Shown piece after piece: positions 33,776 through 44,720 of a stretch of DNA of 64,000 bases. The translations under genes and the position numbers were made by a program. Below the pieces are notes generated by a model. That model was not told where the DNA came from and searched no databases. It worked only from the letters and a program-made list of their open reading frames with translations. The stretch comes from Anastrepha obliqua (lineage: Eukaryota > Arthropoda > Insecta > Diptera > Tephritidae): assembly GCF_027943255.1 (NCBI RefSeq), contig NC_072895.1:39840001-39904000 (forward strand), read 5' to 3'. Within the stretch, counting starts at the first letter, position 1. Every line of letters begins with the position of its first letter.

Positions 33776-36700
33776 CTGACGGTATACATATATAAAAATA
33801 CTATTTTATAACTACTTGTTGAATTAAATTCCGCTTTAATTAAAAGCCGACCGATTAGTTTCACAGTTTATTAGTGACTCAATTCAAAAGTACAAAAGTA
33901 TATACATATTTACATATAGGAAGTATTCTAAGTTCGAAAGTCGAAAATGTATAAGTGTTGCCATACTTTCTTGTGTAATTTTAACACTACTTACAAATAA
34001 ACTCCTTCGCTTCTTTCGTATTGACCGACAGATGAGCTCCCTTCTCATCTAATTGCATATATTTATGTACGTGTATATCAGAAAAAGATAATACAAACAA
34101 ATAGCAATAAAATTTCTACTTTTTTTCGCTTAAAATTTTTAAATGCTTGAAATTCGAACCCACTGAGGGCATTACAAGCTAAGCTAGACAGTAAATCACG
34201 CTTAGTCCTGCTTATGAATTCAAATTTTAAGTAGAAATAAACAAAACCCATTTTAAATTGTGAATGAAGATCTTAAAAACCAATAAAAGTACACTCAGTA
34301 GCAATTTTAATTGAAAACACAATAATACTTCGTACAACAACAAAAAAAACTTTTTACGACAGTTGCTGCAAGCTCTTTCAGCCGATCGATGTGAGGTGTT
34401 GCAGGTCGTCACAGCTGTTGATCGGGCTTTATTACAATCTCAACCCGATGTGGTTACACACACGTGCAAGTGTACAATGTTCATATATGTATATGTTTAA
34501 ATATATATACATATATATACATAATATATGCATGTATGTATGTATGTAACTCAATTAGCCAAAGGGTCAAATACACGGAACAAAGCAGATCACTCAAAAT
34601 TTTCAGTTTATCTTCATTACGTGACTTTGTAGCATAGCAGCCTACCTCGCTGCTACTGTTACTCTTCCTATTACGGAAAAACGGTTATTTTATAATAATG
34701 CAAGATACCACAATTGTAGTTCTTCCTGGTTTTCAAGAATTGCCGAAAAAATACCCACTTGGGCTATTGCAAATGCATTTGCCCGCGTAAGTATCTGATT
34801 AAAGAAATTTTAGTATCATTTCCTTTGTAACTTCCGATTCAGATTAAATACAATTGGTTTAGAAAGAGAATTATAGTTTCATGCCCTAATCGAAATGACA
34901 GCTTTGTGACTTTTTAACTTTCGACTTCAAACTTCAACTTTATTATTTATCATTAAACTAAAGAAGAGTAGAAAACAACGTACCCAATTGTTTTTATTTT
35001 GATTAAAAAGATTAAAAATCTGAAGTTTGAAATTTGGATTTATATGGGTTTTTCCTAGACAATGAAAATATAATAAGTAATAAAAAACTCACAACTTCAA
35101 TGTTCGCTTTAACGACAAAGTGACTGGCAATCTGATATTGTTCTAAGCGAATTCGAGGCATACTCAAACTTTCCCGTCACAGCTGATAGTGCCATAGAAT
35201 AGGGTACGGCGTCTTCGCCCAGCAACTCGCATTGAGAGAAGCTTACCGGCCTCCAGATAATATTAGCTCTAAAATAGTGTTTTGTTTATGGCTCTTATAA
35301 GCAATATATATAACAAATTTCTTAGTGAACTCGCAACGCTTTTAATCAGTCGTGCTCATCGCCTATATTTAGCAACTGATGGACTTCACCTTAATTGAAA
35401 ATTAATTCATATTCAGTTAAGTGCATTCCTTTAAATGAATGTAATTGCACATACACCAACACCAGATAATAAAAAACGCAAAAAATGTTTAACAACTTGA
35501 CCAAAATGCTTGGCCAAGAGGAGAAGAAGATAAGAGGTATAGCAAAGCTTAGTTAAATCGCAACTTACAGGTACAAACGTTTTTTTTATTAATAAGAATA
35601 GAATTAGAATTAGATAAATATAGAATTAAAATTAGAATAAAAATAGAATTAGAATAAAACCACCATTAGCGACGCAGTAAACAACCTGAATATCAGTGAA
35701 TATCTTACTGCAAGTAAATAAAGCAGTAAACAAAGGAAACGAAAATTTGTATAGAAATATTTTATAGCATAAAGTAAATTGTAGAAGAAACTGAAAGTAT
35801 TTAGACTAAAAATTAAAAAAAATTAAATTCAAATGCGAAAAGTCGCTACTTTTGGGTGTATGCATAGAAAAAACAAAGCTTTTATGGCGAATGGCGATTG
35901 CTCCTGTATTCTCGTTCCTCGTACCTATTTAATACGATTAGCTTCGTATTATTCTTTCTTTTGTTTTCGCAGCATTTTTACACAGCAACGCCTTACAAGC
36001 AAAGAAAGAAAAATAACCAGCGAACGCGCACGCGCACTTGTATAGCCAGCGGCAAAAGTAGAAGTAAATAATAAAAATACCATAACAACAACAACTGAGT
36101 GTTAGCATGGCCAACGCGCGATCAAACCGTGCGATTTGACCAACCTACAACTGGAGCTCGGGCGAGTTTTTAGCAACAGAACCTCTCCAGTGCCGGTTTC
36201 AATATTTGCGCGAATCGATCGTAAATTCCATTTTAATGGTCTGCTTGCATTGTTGCTGCTGTTGTTGTTAATTTTAATGTAGCCTATGTGTTTAACGACA
36301 GTCAGTTAGTCAGTCAGTTGGGTGTTTATGTATTTTTATGTTTTTTTTTTTGTTTTTGTTATTTGTAGTGGTGTGTGCGCAAACACTTTAAGAAGTGGCT
36401 CACAAGTGTCTGCTCGGCGGCTCAGTGTTTTCTGATACTTAAGTACTACGCGATTTGTTCTGCGCACTCGCAAAACGCCAGCCAGTCCGCCAACCAGCCA
36501 GCTAGCAAGCCATTGAACCAGTTGGCTTGCTAGCCAGCTCGACAGCTAGACGAGTTGGCAAGCTGAATGTTTGGCTAGCTGTTTCTTCGCCAGTGATGCA
36601 GCAGTTTGGCTGCTAAAAAGCGACTGCGACAGCGCAAATGCCAACGAACACTGGAGTGAATGCAGCTAAATATATAAACAAAAAATATATTTCTATCTCC

Positions 36701-38374
36701 ACATATAAATAAGTGCATACATACATACACACATATATTTAAGTATGTATCGATAGATGGTATCCGTTAGATACAATACCTCAGCAGTTTTCTATTTCTA
36801 TTTCTGTTCCACTTCTGACTTATTTCTATATCACACACACACACACACGCACATCCACACACAGGCACTCACATATGTGCATAAAAAAGTCAGTTAAAAA
36901 CTTATTTTATTTACGAGTTCATATGAATTGCCTTCCAACCACCCCCTATACCCACTTTTTTGCCGAGGGCTTAAGACTAAGACTCTTGCATATGCGTTTA
37001 TTTGTGTAAAAGTCCCCACAAGTACATAAATATTTAGTTGGTGTAGCGCTTAGATTTGGCGTTGTTGGTGTTTGTGCTAACGCGTTTGTCTATATTGTTT
37101 CATTATCTGTGCCTTTTCTTTCACGTTTGCATCTTTTCTGCTACTACCATGTATTTCTTCTTCTGCTTTTGCTTCTGCTTCTTCGTCTACGTTTACGTCT
37201 TTTTGCTTACGTCCAATCCATAATGTGGCTATAATATGGCAATTGAACGTTTTATGGACTGAAATCGAAAGCAAGGTCTTTTTTGTTGGAACGTCATACG
37301 GTTGTTGTTGTCGTTGTTGTTGTTGCTTGCTATACTCTGTTTTTTTGTGCTTTTGTATTTGTAAACCTATTTTGTTTTTGTTTTTCATTTTAATTTAAAA
37401 GTATGTACATATATGTTTGTTGTTGCCTGCTGCTGAATCCGTCTCTTGGCCACACATTCGCTCACGGCATACGGACATTGTATTGGTATTAAATGTATGC
37501 ATGTATTTGTGCATGTCTATTATTTCAAGCTGTAAACATGCATTAAAGTCACGGTTTAATTGTTGGAATTTTTTGGTATTAAAATTTTTCATGTATCGAA
37601 ATCGAAAATATTCTGCCAAGTTAATGAGATTTAAGATTGAACTGTTGCTGGTTTGTGCAATAATTTGCAAATTTTCGCTTCTTTTTTGCATAACGACTTA
37701 CTCGTACATACATACACAAATAAAAAGATATATGTAATTAGATATTTGCAAATGTGGCCGCGCATATAAGTGTTAAATTTGAATCGTTATTTGGGGATCA
37801 TTCCCAAAGTGTGCTGATACTTTTTTCAAAGTAGTTTCCTTAGTGTTTAATTTGTTAAAAATATTTTATTTGTAAATTTCGCTTGTTGCCGGAAATGTTG
37901 TGGGGTATTAGTCATGGGCTACAATAGAATAAAACGATATGGTGCGAAAGTAAGTGTAGCAGCAATCTTAAATGATGCGCAGAGTTAGTGCTTGCTCAAG
38001 TACGCTCTGCTACTGGCTCTTGCAACCGCAGTCAAGTGCCATAAACAACCTAACCTTCTTTAAGATAAAAATCCCTCCCCTATGGCGATATCTTCTGCGT
38101 GAAAGACACTACACTGATTAGGCAAGCAAAAGCATGTACTGATGCTTAGCTTTTCAGAGTAAACTTCTTCTTCGGTATCTGGAAAACTATCCCAGCGCTC
38201 CAGACCACAGAGTTCATTAGAATCCTATTAGCCATTACGGTGCCTCTCTGCCCATTGAAGAGTTACACGCCGAAGCCATCTTCTGAATCTAAGCCGACGC
38301 GCTTGAGTGTTACGTCTTCTTTCTCTTTCTTTCCAGTGGCAAATTACTGATAGAATCACTTTAGAACTGGAACA
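33776..38374. other. Long unique non-coding interval
   Basis: No protein gene is recognised. 36100-36660 is GC-richer, with GTCAGTTAGTCAGTCAGTTG near 36300, a strong inverted repeat (listed separately) and CACA runs at 36833-36849. The minus-strand frame at 37077-37388 is biased Lys/Glu/Gln sequence without a domain. 38040-38340 may be decayed element DNA. Confidence 0.5.
36501..36534. repeat. 12-bp perfect inverted repeat, cruciform-capable
   Basis: GCTAGCAAGCCA (36501-36512) and TGGCTTGCTAGC (36523-36534) are exact complements around a 10-base spacer. Outside the arms the sequence remains rich in GCCAGC/GCTGGC words. Confidence 0.8.
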
Positions 38375-38912
38375 TCTATACTATAAAGGTGAATGTTTGT
38401 ACGTTGTCCGCGCATCATTACGAAACGACAACACCACATGACGTAACAATTTTTATACATTCATATTTTCACCCAATGAAGGTTATAGGCATGTTTTTAT
38501 GATGGAACTCCCTTCCCACAGCCCCCAGGCCGCGCCACAACTCTCATTCGTCACTAATAATCGAATATTTGCTTAATTTAATCTAGAAAATCTTAGTTTT
38601 TCCTATTTCCCTCTATTTATAGCACACTCTAGACTTCATAATCCGCATAAGCTGTTCAACTATGACACAAATGCCAAGTTTAGAAACGGTTTGAGATAGA
38701 AAATTAATAAAAATAATTTTGCTTGATATTTTTCTGATTGGTTGTTTTGATTTTATTCAACGAGGCATAGCAACGGATGCCGGGTATTGTAATATTATGG
38801 TTATTAATAAAAAAATATTTTCCATGAAATTACTGTTTGTAATTCTTTTATATACATATCCTAAATCCCTCAAAACTACTCCTACGCGTGCGGGGCCGCG
38901 GGTTAAAGCTAG
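38375..38912 (+). mobile_element. Non-autonomous Helitron, complete ends
   Basis: Helitrons are rolling-circle DNA transposons that insert between A and T without target duplication, begin with TC and end CTRR after a short hairpin. Here the 5' end is TCTATACTATAAAGG at 38375, preceded by A. The 3' end is CTAG at 38909-38912, followed by T. Just before it is the GC-rich block CGCGTGCGGGGCCGCGGG (38885-38902), which can fold into a short hairpin. The 538-bp interior has no Rep/helicase frame, so movement would depend on a helper element. The form GCCGCGGGTTAAAGCTAGT is characteristic of insect Helitron ends from general knowledge. Confidence 0.85.
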
Positions 38913-39239
38913 TAAATTATATGCGAAGAGATTGAGAGAGAGAGAGACAATACAATACCTAATATAGCAATACTCCTGTCCTATCCTATATTTTGAGCAG
39001 AAAGTCTTATAACAAAAGTAATTCTAATGTAGATTGATCTGAGAGAGCGCGAAAAAAGTTACTCTCAACGAGTTTCTCTATAAGCTTCCGTTACTTTGGC
39101 GGTTCAAGGTTCCGTCCTTTAGTTATCACATCAGTAGTTGAGTCTTTTTTATATTTCTTACCCGCTTGAATCATCAATCATAGTCCACAAATACTCACCC
39201 CGGCCCACCCCTCTCCTTTTCGTTCTATCGTTTTTTTTC
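38913..39239. other. Non-coding interval
   Basis: Short AT-rich stretch with a GAGAGAGAGAGA run near 38933-38946. No gene is recognised. Confidence 0.5.
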
Positions 39240-39356
39240 CTTCACCTCTTCTTCCCCTCTTGCAATGGTATCACAAAGGATGAACCAAACTTCTTTCGTC
39301 CAAGTGGGCCCCACTCTCTGGGCAACCATTACTACCTAACCTAACCTAACCTACCC
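39240..39356 (+). repeat. Non-LTR retrotransposon 3' UTR with CCTAA-type tail
   Basis: GGTATCACAAAGGATG and CCAAGTGGGCCCCACTCTCTGG, followed by ACTACCTAACCTAACCTAACC, match the 3' UTR and tail type seen at 21930-22019. No coding sequence is left. The CCTAA repeat is a retrotransposon tail, not a telomere. Confidence 0.55.
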
Positions 39357-39698
39357 ACTTGAATAGCGTGATGAGGTATCTTCCTATTTTCGAACCGCTA
39401 ACCAAAGTTAATTAAGGATATGCAAGTAACACTCGTTGAACGATTTTGAAATAACACTCAAGTCATTGTTATATAAAACTACTTTCTATGCCACATATAT
39501 TTAAAAAAAATTGACAAAATACGAAACATGAAAAATCTCACAAAAATTTATAAACAAAAAATTTTACACATGCATACACTCATACGAACATATTTTGAAC
39601 GAAAAGAAGTACTAACGAAAATTCACACACCCACACTATTAAAAAACGTGAAACGTGGCGTCCTCCTCCCACGACTACTCAGCCCATTTGCAACACAA

Positions 39699-40064
39699 TC
39701 ATTTAATATAGCTTGGGCGGCGTTTCTGCATGCTAACTTTTTTCGAACGCTTGCCCTTCCTTTTACTCTTACTGCCATATTGTGACTTGGGTGCCGACAC
39801 ACGCAACTGCGGGTCCAACTGTTGCTGATTCTTGCGCGCCCACACCACATAGGTTAGCTTCTCGTTGGCTGACATTTGGCGCCAGCGTTCGCCCGCTGCG
39901 CAAGCGATCTGTTTCGCTGTCATGTACTTGATGGCGCCACGTTTCGTTAAATTTTGACGAAACTCATGCAGAAATATGAAGAACGGATTCGTGGCTTTTG
40001 ACTTGGTGCTGTTACTCGATTTGACACAACCAGCACCAGCGTCGTCCTTCTTACTTTCAGCCAT
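39699..40064 (-). CDS. MST-HMG-box, protamine-like chromatin protein
   Basis: An intact 121-residue frame with a favourable start context (CTGAAATGGC). An HMG-box-like domain spans residues 24-80: NPFFIFLHEFR (26-36), then a helix with AGERWRQMSANEKLTY (57-72). The conserved Trp61, Met64 and Lys69 fit the HMG fold, which bends DNA in the minor groove. The C-terminus is strongly basic (KSKRKGKRSKK at 99-109, QKRR at 113-116), and the N-terminus is short and Lys/Ser-rich. This composition matches fly MST-HMG-box proteins (the protamine, Tpl94D and Prtl99C group), which replace histones in maturing sperm. Testis expression is therefore inferred. There is no intron in the frame and no neighbouring gene. 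A general HMG-box protein is the alternative, but the size and basic tail favour the sperm group. No AATAAA is evident within 200 bases downstream. Confidence 0.8.
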   Translation of the reverse strand: MAESKKDDAGAGCVKSSNSTKSKATNPFFIFLHEFRQNLTKRGAIKYMTAKQIACAAGERWRQMSANEKLTYVVWARKNQQQLDPQLRVSAPKSQYGSKSKRKGKRSKKVSMQKRRPSYIK

Positions 40065-40190
40065 TTCAGAAATTTTTTACGAAAGTTTTTGAATTTCTTG
40101 AAAAAATGAAAAAAATTTGCTTCTTTCTACTTTTCACAAACTTCAACTGTTTGATACTGTGAACTTTGCTTTAAAAATTTTTTTGTTTGA

Positions 40191-40197
40191 TTTTATA
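40191..40197 (-). promoter_or_regulatory. Possible TATA box of the HMG-box gene
   Basis: On the minus strand TATAAAA lies about 127 bases upstream of the ATG, with a TCACAGT initiator-like sequence about 30 bases after it. AT-rich surroundings make chance occurrence likely. Confidence 0.3.
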
Positions 40198-41450
40198 CAA
40201 AAAGTTTCGTGAATAGTAAAACAAAGTGTAAACTTATTGCATGGATGCAAGAATGATAGAAGGAAGATTGCGCCCATCAGAGAGTGCGTGATGTCACGTT
40301 TATCCGAGTGGTGCAGTATTGCCAACCATTTGCTCTTTGCAATAAATTTAGTGCTTTTTTATACCGAAAATGCAAAAATTTTGAAGTTTCGTGTTTTTTT
40401 CTTTTTTTTTTAATTTAAAGCTACCGAAACTTTAAGTTAAAAAAAAACTGTATTATAAAAAAAAGAAGGTTAAAAGAGGTCACTCTGAGAAGATTTTAGT
40501 GCTAATGAAAATTAGTTGGTTCTTATAAAATTTGATATTTTGAAAGTGTGAATTTAACTTTTTGCTCCTTTTAAAGTTATGCAAGAATATTAAATGTTCC
40601 TCTCTCAACTCTTTTTAAGATTGAAAACCTTTTTACACATTTTAAAAGGTGTTCGAATTTACTGAATGCGAATTAAAACCGTAGAGGTGTAATCGTTTCT
40701 TTTGGCCATCAATCCTTAGAGGGACATAAGGCATCAAGAGATGTATTCATTGTAAAAATAAGCTACAAAATATCAGAAAATACTAAAAAAACCATACTGA
40801 CATTTTTACAAAAAGAGTACCTTATCTAGTTACATAACCTCAAATATACCAAATAAGTCGTTCCCTTAATAAAAGTCTCGCTTAACAAAACGAAACTCAT
40901 AAATTAAATTGTACATAAGCATAACACATTTATTTAAAAAAAAAACGCACATTCTAAAGACAATTTGTCACGCATTCAAAGTTCTTTAAGTGATTCAATA
41001 AAAATTTGGTAATTTCTTTTCTTTAAATGGGCATTTTAGTGCGTTTGTATATCCAAAGCTAGCCAACACTGCAGTCGCGAGAGAGAGATTTGACTGCCGA
41101 AAGCAGAGGACACCAACAACACCTGCAATCGCGGGCAATGCCACCAGATGTTAAAAAAAGTAAAGCTATATAAAACTGAGTGAATTATTTAACTAATTAT
41201 TAAAAAATGTCGTTGTTACAAAATTATAAACATTACATTTTAATTAGAACAAGCTAGAAAAATGTCATGAAGAAAGAACGAAAACTCCGAGACTAAATAA
41301 CAAAAAAAAATGCTAAATCGAGTTACGAAAATGGTACTGGTGCTAAAATCACATAACTCGTTGTCAAATTCGCTGAGAGCAAAGTAACGGGACCACGATA
41401 GGCGCCATCTCATTATTGTTTCCATCATGGCATGGAGGTACAAAATATGA
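40198..41450. other. Non-coding interval upstream of the HMG-box gene
   Basis: No gene is recognised. A GC-balanced patch at 41060-41150 contains GCAGTCGCGAGAGAGAGA. The rest is AT-rich. Confidence 0.5.
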
Positions 41451-41454
41451 TTAA

Positions 41455-41783
41455 CCCTTAACGACCGAAAGGCATTGTACTCGTACTAATGCGATAGAAA
41501 CCGAAAGGTCCCAATACGGGGACATGAAAAGAATTCAGTTTTCATTTCATTTATTTATCATCGCTGTAGTTTTCTTTAACAAATATTGCAACTTTGTACA
41601 TCCCTGGTTTGTTGATCATATAAAATTATAAATCAAGTAAATATATTGAATTCAAATCTAAATACTATAAATCAGTTTAATGTTTAGTTTAAGTTTTCAT
41701 CCTTATAAACAGTTTAGAATTTCACCTAATTTTCCATCGTCTTATAGGCGAGTATTACAAAAAAAGCTCTCGGCCGTTAAGGG
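41455..41783. mobile_element. piggyBac-type MITE with TTAA target duplication
   Basis: TTAA at 41451-41454 and at 41784-41787 flanks a 329-bp unit. It begins CCCTTAACGACCGAAAGG and ends CTCTCGGCCGTTAAGGG, which are inverted repeats (CCCTTAACGRCCGARAG). TTAA targets and CCC-initial ends are hallmarks of the piggyBac superfamily. ACCGAAAGG recurs at 41500. The interior is AT-rich without a transposase frame, so it is non-autonomous. Confidence 0.85.
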
Positions 41784-41849
41784 TTAAATATTTCTAGTGA
41801 TTAGGGTGAGGGTGAGCAAATCAGTTTTTGAACATCATTTCTTCAAAAT

Positions 41850-42403
41850 TAAAAACGCCATTAAGTTGTGACGGACGCGGGTCCGTTGTGAGCCACGGGG
41901 GCTGGGCTATATTTCCCTCTCCATATTGACCCATCCTGAGCTTTTGACAAAGCGTAAAAGGTTGTTGATGCCTAAAGTGTATAGATTATCTATATTCGTT
42001 AAAAAGTAGGATTTTAAAAATCGGTTCCTACTTCTGGCTAGAGCTGGGCATGTGCAACAGAGGTGTTGAATTGTTTCCAACTCCTCCTCATCTCTGCAGC
42101 TACGACAGAAATCATGCGTGTAAACGCCTAATCTCCTTACATGATTTCCTATGAGACAATGTCCTGTGAGGGCCCCTACTAAGGTCCTAATCTGAAGTCT
42201 ACTCAGCTTTATAATACTCTTGGACAGACGTAAGTTTATCTTTGGCCATGTTTGTCCAGCAATTTGACAGGTGTTAACGCTTATCCATCTTTGATTTGCA
42301 GAACTGATTAGTGCGTCGTTAATGAGAAGCTTACAAGTTGCGAGAGGTATCTCTGGCATACAGGTACCTTCTCTTGAAAGTTGGTCTGCCCTACAGTTGA
42401 AAG
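41850..42403 (-). mobile_element. 5'-truncated non-LTR retrotransposon, minus strand
   Basis: The minus-strand frame begins inside the end of RNase H (NCRADQLSREGT, right edge near 42403) and continues unbroken for about 160 codons. It passes LIGNHVRRLG, the metal-binding-like CRSCRDEEELETIQHLCCTC, PALARSRNRFL and LLRFVKSSGW to a TAG near 41907. A 3' UTR with CACAACGGACCCGCG follows, similar to the one at 48655. It has the longest intact frame of this segment in the window. RT and most of RNase H are missing, so it is inert. Confidence 0.8.
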
Positions 42404-43469
42404 CTCAATAAGTAAAAGTTGAAGACACTATTTTCTAAATTCAAAGCTTTATTAATTGTGCTCTCTAGTGCATTCTTGATTTACTTTGTTTAAACTTCAA
42501 AGAAACGTCCTTGACTAAATACATTCTTTCATGCAATTACAATTTTTACAAATAACCGTACAAAGCGAGTTTTTTTTCTTCTTCTCCTTTTAAATTTAAT
42601 TGTGGCAATCTAGCCTGGCCCTGAGCTGGTCACTTCATTTGCATATTATTTGCGCGCGTTCAACCGGATTATCTTAGATTTTTTGAAAAATATTAAAATA
42701 TAAAATATTATTATTATGACTAAAGGTAATAAGCGGAATAATGGCCATGTTATTTGGTCTTTCTGTTGTTGCTTGTGCGCTGCAGCGGTGCAAGTACGCG
42801 AGTAAATTGCTGCATAATTTAAAAAGTCGCATTGCTGTGCAGGGTTGGGCTGCGCATGCGCCATAAACGGCATATGAACACCAACAAAATCGCTGAGTGT
42901 AGCCAAAGGCCGCTGCAATTGGCAGCAGAGCGTTTAATTTATGCAGCGCAAGAATTATTTTAAAATTTATTTTGCAATATAAAAAATTGTGTGGCCATTC
43001 TAAATCAAATATTTGTATACGTTTGTGTTGCTACTGCGATTAAAATGTCTAAATTAATCAAGTTTGTAAATTTTCGAAAAACAAAAAATTAGATTACCAA
43101 GGGTGTTGTTGCCGCCGCCATGCGATTTTGATCGAGACGATTTGCATACGCTGATAAAACATTTAGCAAAGATAAGTGGTTTTCGCTATGCGCATATGTG
43201 TGCCATGGAGCCATATGTTCTATGTACTTATGTCAATGGCTTGATTTTTTAAGTGAATTAATTTAATTACAATTTGATAGATTGATTGAGCGTTTGATTG
43301 ACCCAGTCAGACGGAGTTAAAATCAAAAATGAAATAAAACAAATGCAAAAAAGTGGGCAAAGATGTTTGAAATATGTAAAATATCACCACATAATATACC
43401 ACAAAGACGAAGATAGAATTAAAAAAAACTGTGTTGTAAGTATAAAATTGAATTAATAAAATTAAATAA
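42404..43469. other. Non-coding interval
   Basis: No gene or element is recognised. The frame at 42646-42918 has no motif. Confidence 0.5.
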
Positions 43470-43760
43470 TAAAATAAAATAACATAACGTAACATAACAT
43501 AACATAACATAACATAACATAACATAACATAACATAACAAAATATAACATAACACGACTAGGCATTTTCAAAATTAAAAATTAAAATATTGTTAAACTCA
43601 GGAAGGTGAAATGAAATAACCTCATAAAATAACAACATGACATAACAAAATAAGCATAACATAACATAACACAACGTAACATAGCATAATAGAACTTAAT
43701 ACAACATAATACAACATAATATAACACAACCTAACACAACCTAACACAACATAACATTTA
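43470..43760. repeat. AACAT pentamer repeat, two blocks
   Basis: The purest block is about 43481-43550, and a more degenerate one is at 43640-43755 with variants AACAC, AACGT and AATAC. It abuts the transposon starting at 43773. Confidence 0.9.
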
Positions 43761-43772
43761 ATTGACATATTA

Positions 43773-44718
43773 ACGGGTGATCAGATTGCAGGTACTTTTT
43801 CCAATAGCGTTTTTTGACATTTCACTCGTGACTACTGTCCAACCAAATATATAATTTTTTTAAGTCATCATTGACATTCCGTCACGGTAAGAGTTATGCC
43901 TCAACAAAGTTTACAAATCGTACAATTGTATTATGAATATTGATGCTCTGTTAAAAGTCTTCATCGCGCGTTCAGCCAACTTATGGTGTGCATAACCGTC
44001 CTACCGAACGCACTATTCGGCAAAATTGAGAATAATTTTACATTATTGGAGATACTCGACCGATTACACCCCGTGCACCCCCAAGTGAAGAAGATATTGC
44101 GGCTGGAAATAAGAGTTTTGCCGACAATAAGCAAAATTGCCGTATTTGCGTTAAAGAGCAACCCGAAGCCATTCAAGAACAGCCATTACATCCATTGAAA
44201 ATAACCGTTTGGTGCGGCCTGTGGGCTGGAGGAATCATCGGCGCATACTTCTTCAAAGACGAAGCTGGCGCCAATGTAACAGTTAATGGCGAACTCTATT
44301 TCGCCATGATAAACGACTTTTTATGCCGGAAATTTAAGCCCGTGATCTCCACAACATTTTGTTCCAACAAGACGGCAGACGGCGCTAGTTTCGGTCGGTG
44401 AGCAATTTATCTCTCATCTCGGACTAGTGGATGGGCCATCCAGATCACGTGACATCACAACCTTGGACTTTTATTTGCGGGGTATGTAAAATCTAAATGC
44501 TTTGTGGATTAAACAGTTTCGATTGGGGCTAAAATTATTCACAAGATACCAACCGAAGTCCTCCAGCGAGTCATTCAAAATTGGTGTTTACGGATGGCCG
44601 AATTACGGCGCAGTTGCGGCCAACATTTGAAAGGTATTTTCTTAAAAAAATAAATGTCATGAATTGGAATTTTCGCTGTTTTATTTCAATTTCAAATATC
44701 TCTAAATTGATCACCCTT
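43773..44718 (+). mobile_element. Internally deleted DDE (Tc/mariner superfamily) transposon with both ends
   Basis: TA at 43771-43772 and 44719-44720 flank inverted ends ACGGGTGATCA and TGATCACCCTT. The transposase starts at the ATG at 43896 (PQQSLQIVQLYYEY, then a stop). A frameshifted HTH part follows. The coding sequence then jumps from EEDIAA (near 44090) to NKQNCRICVKEQPEAIQEQP, consistent with an internal deletion removing the middle. The distal part KITVWCGLWAGGIIGAYFFK...GANVTVNGELY reads well (44195-44300). The final DDE block is degraded (DWPSRSRDITTLDFYLRGYV). It cannot be autonomous. Confidence 0.85.
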
Positions 44719-44720
44719 TA

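Noticed and set aside
34151..34186. tRNA-like A and B boxes on the minus strand
   Set aside because: The boxes are only about 14 bases apart and no cloverleaf can be drawn, so it is not a tRNA gene. It is at most a relic.
37077..37388. Lys/Glu/Gln-rich 103-codon frame
   Set aside because: Composition reflects trinucleotide-rich non-coding DNA (CTTCTG and GTTGTT runs on the other strand), with no domain.
39335..39356. Telomere-like CCTAA repeats
   Set aside because: Flies lack the TTAGG telomere repeat. The run follows a retrotransposon 3' UTR and is its tail.
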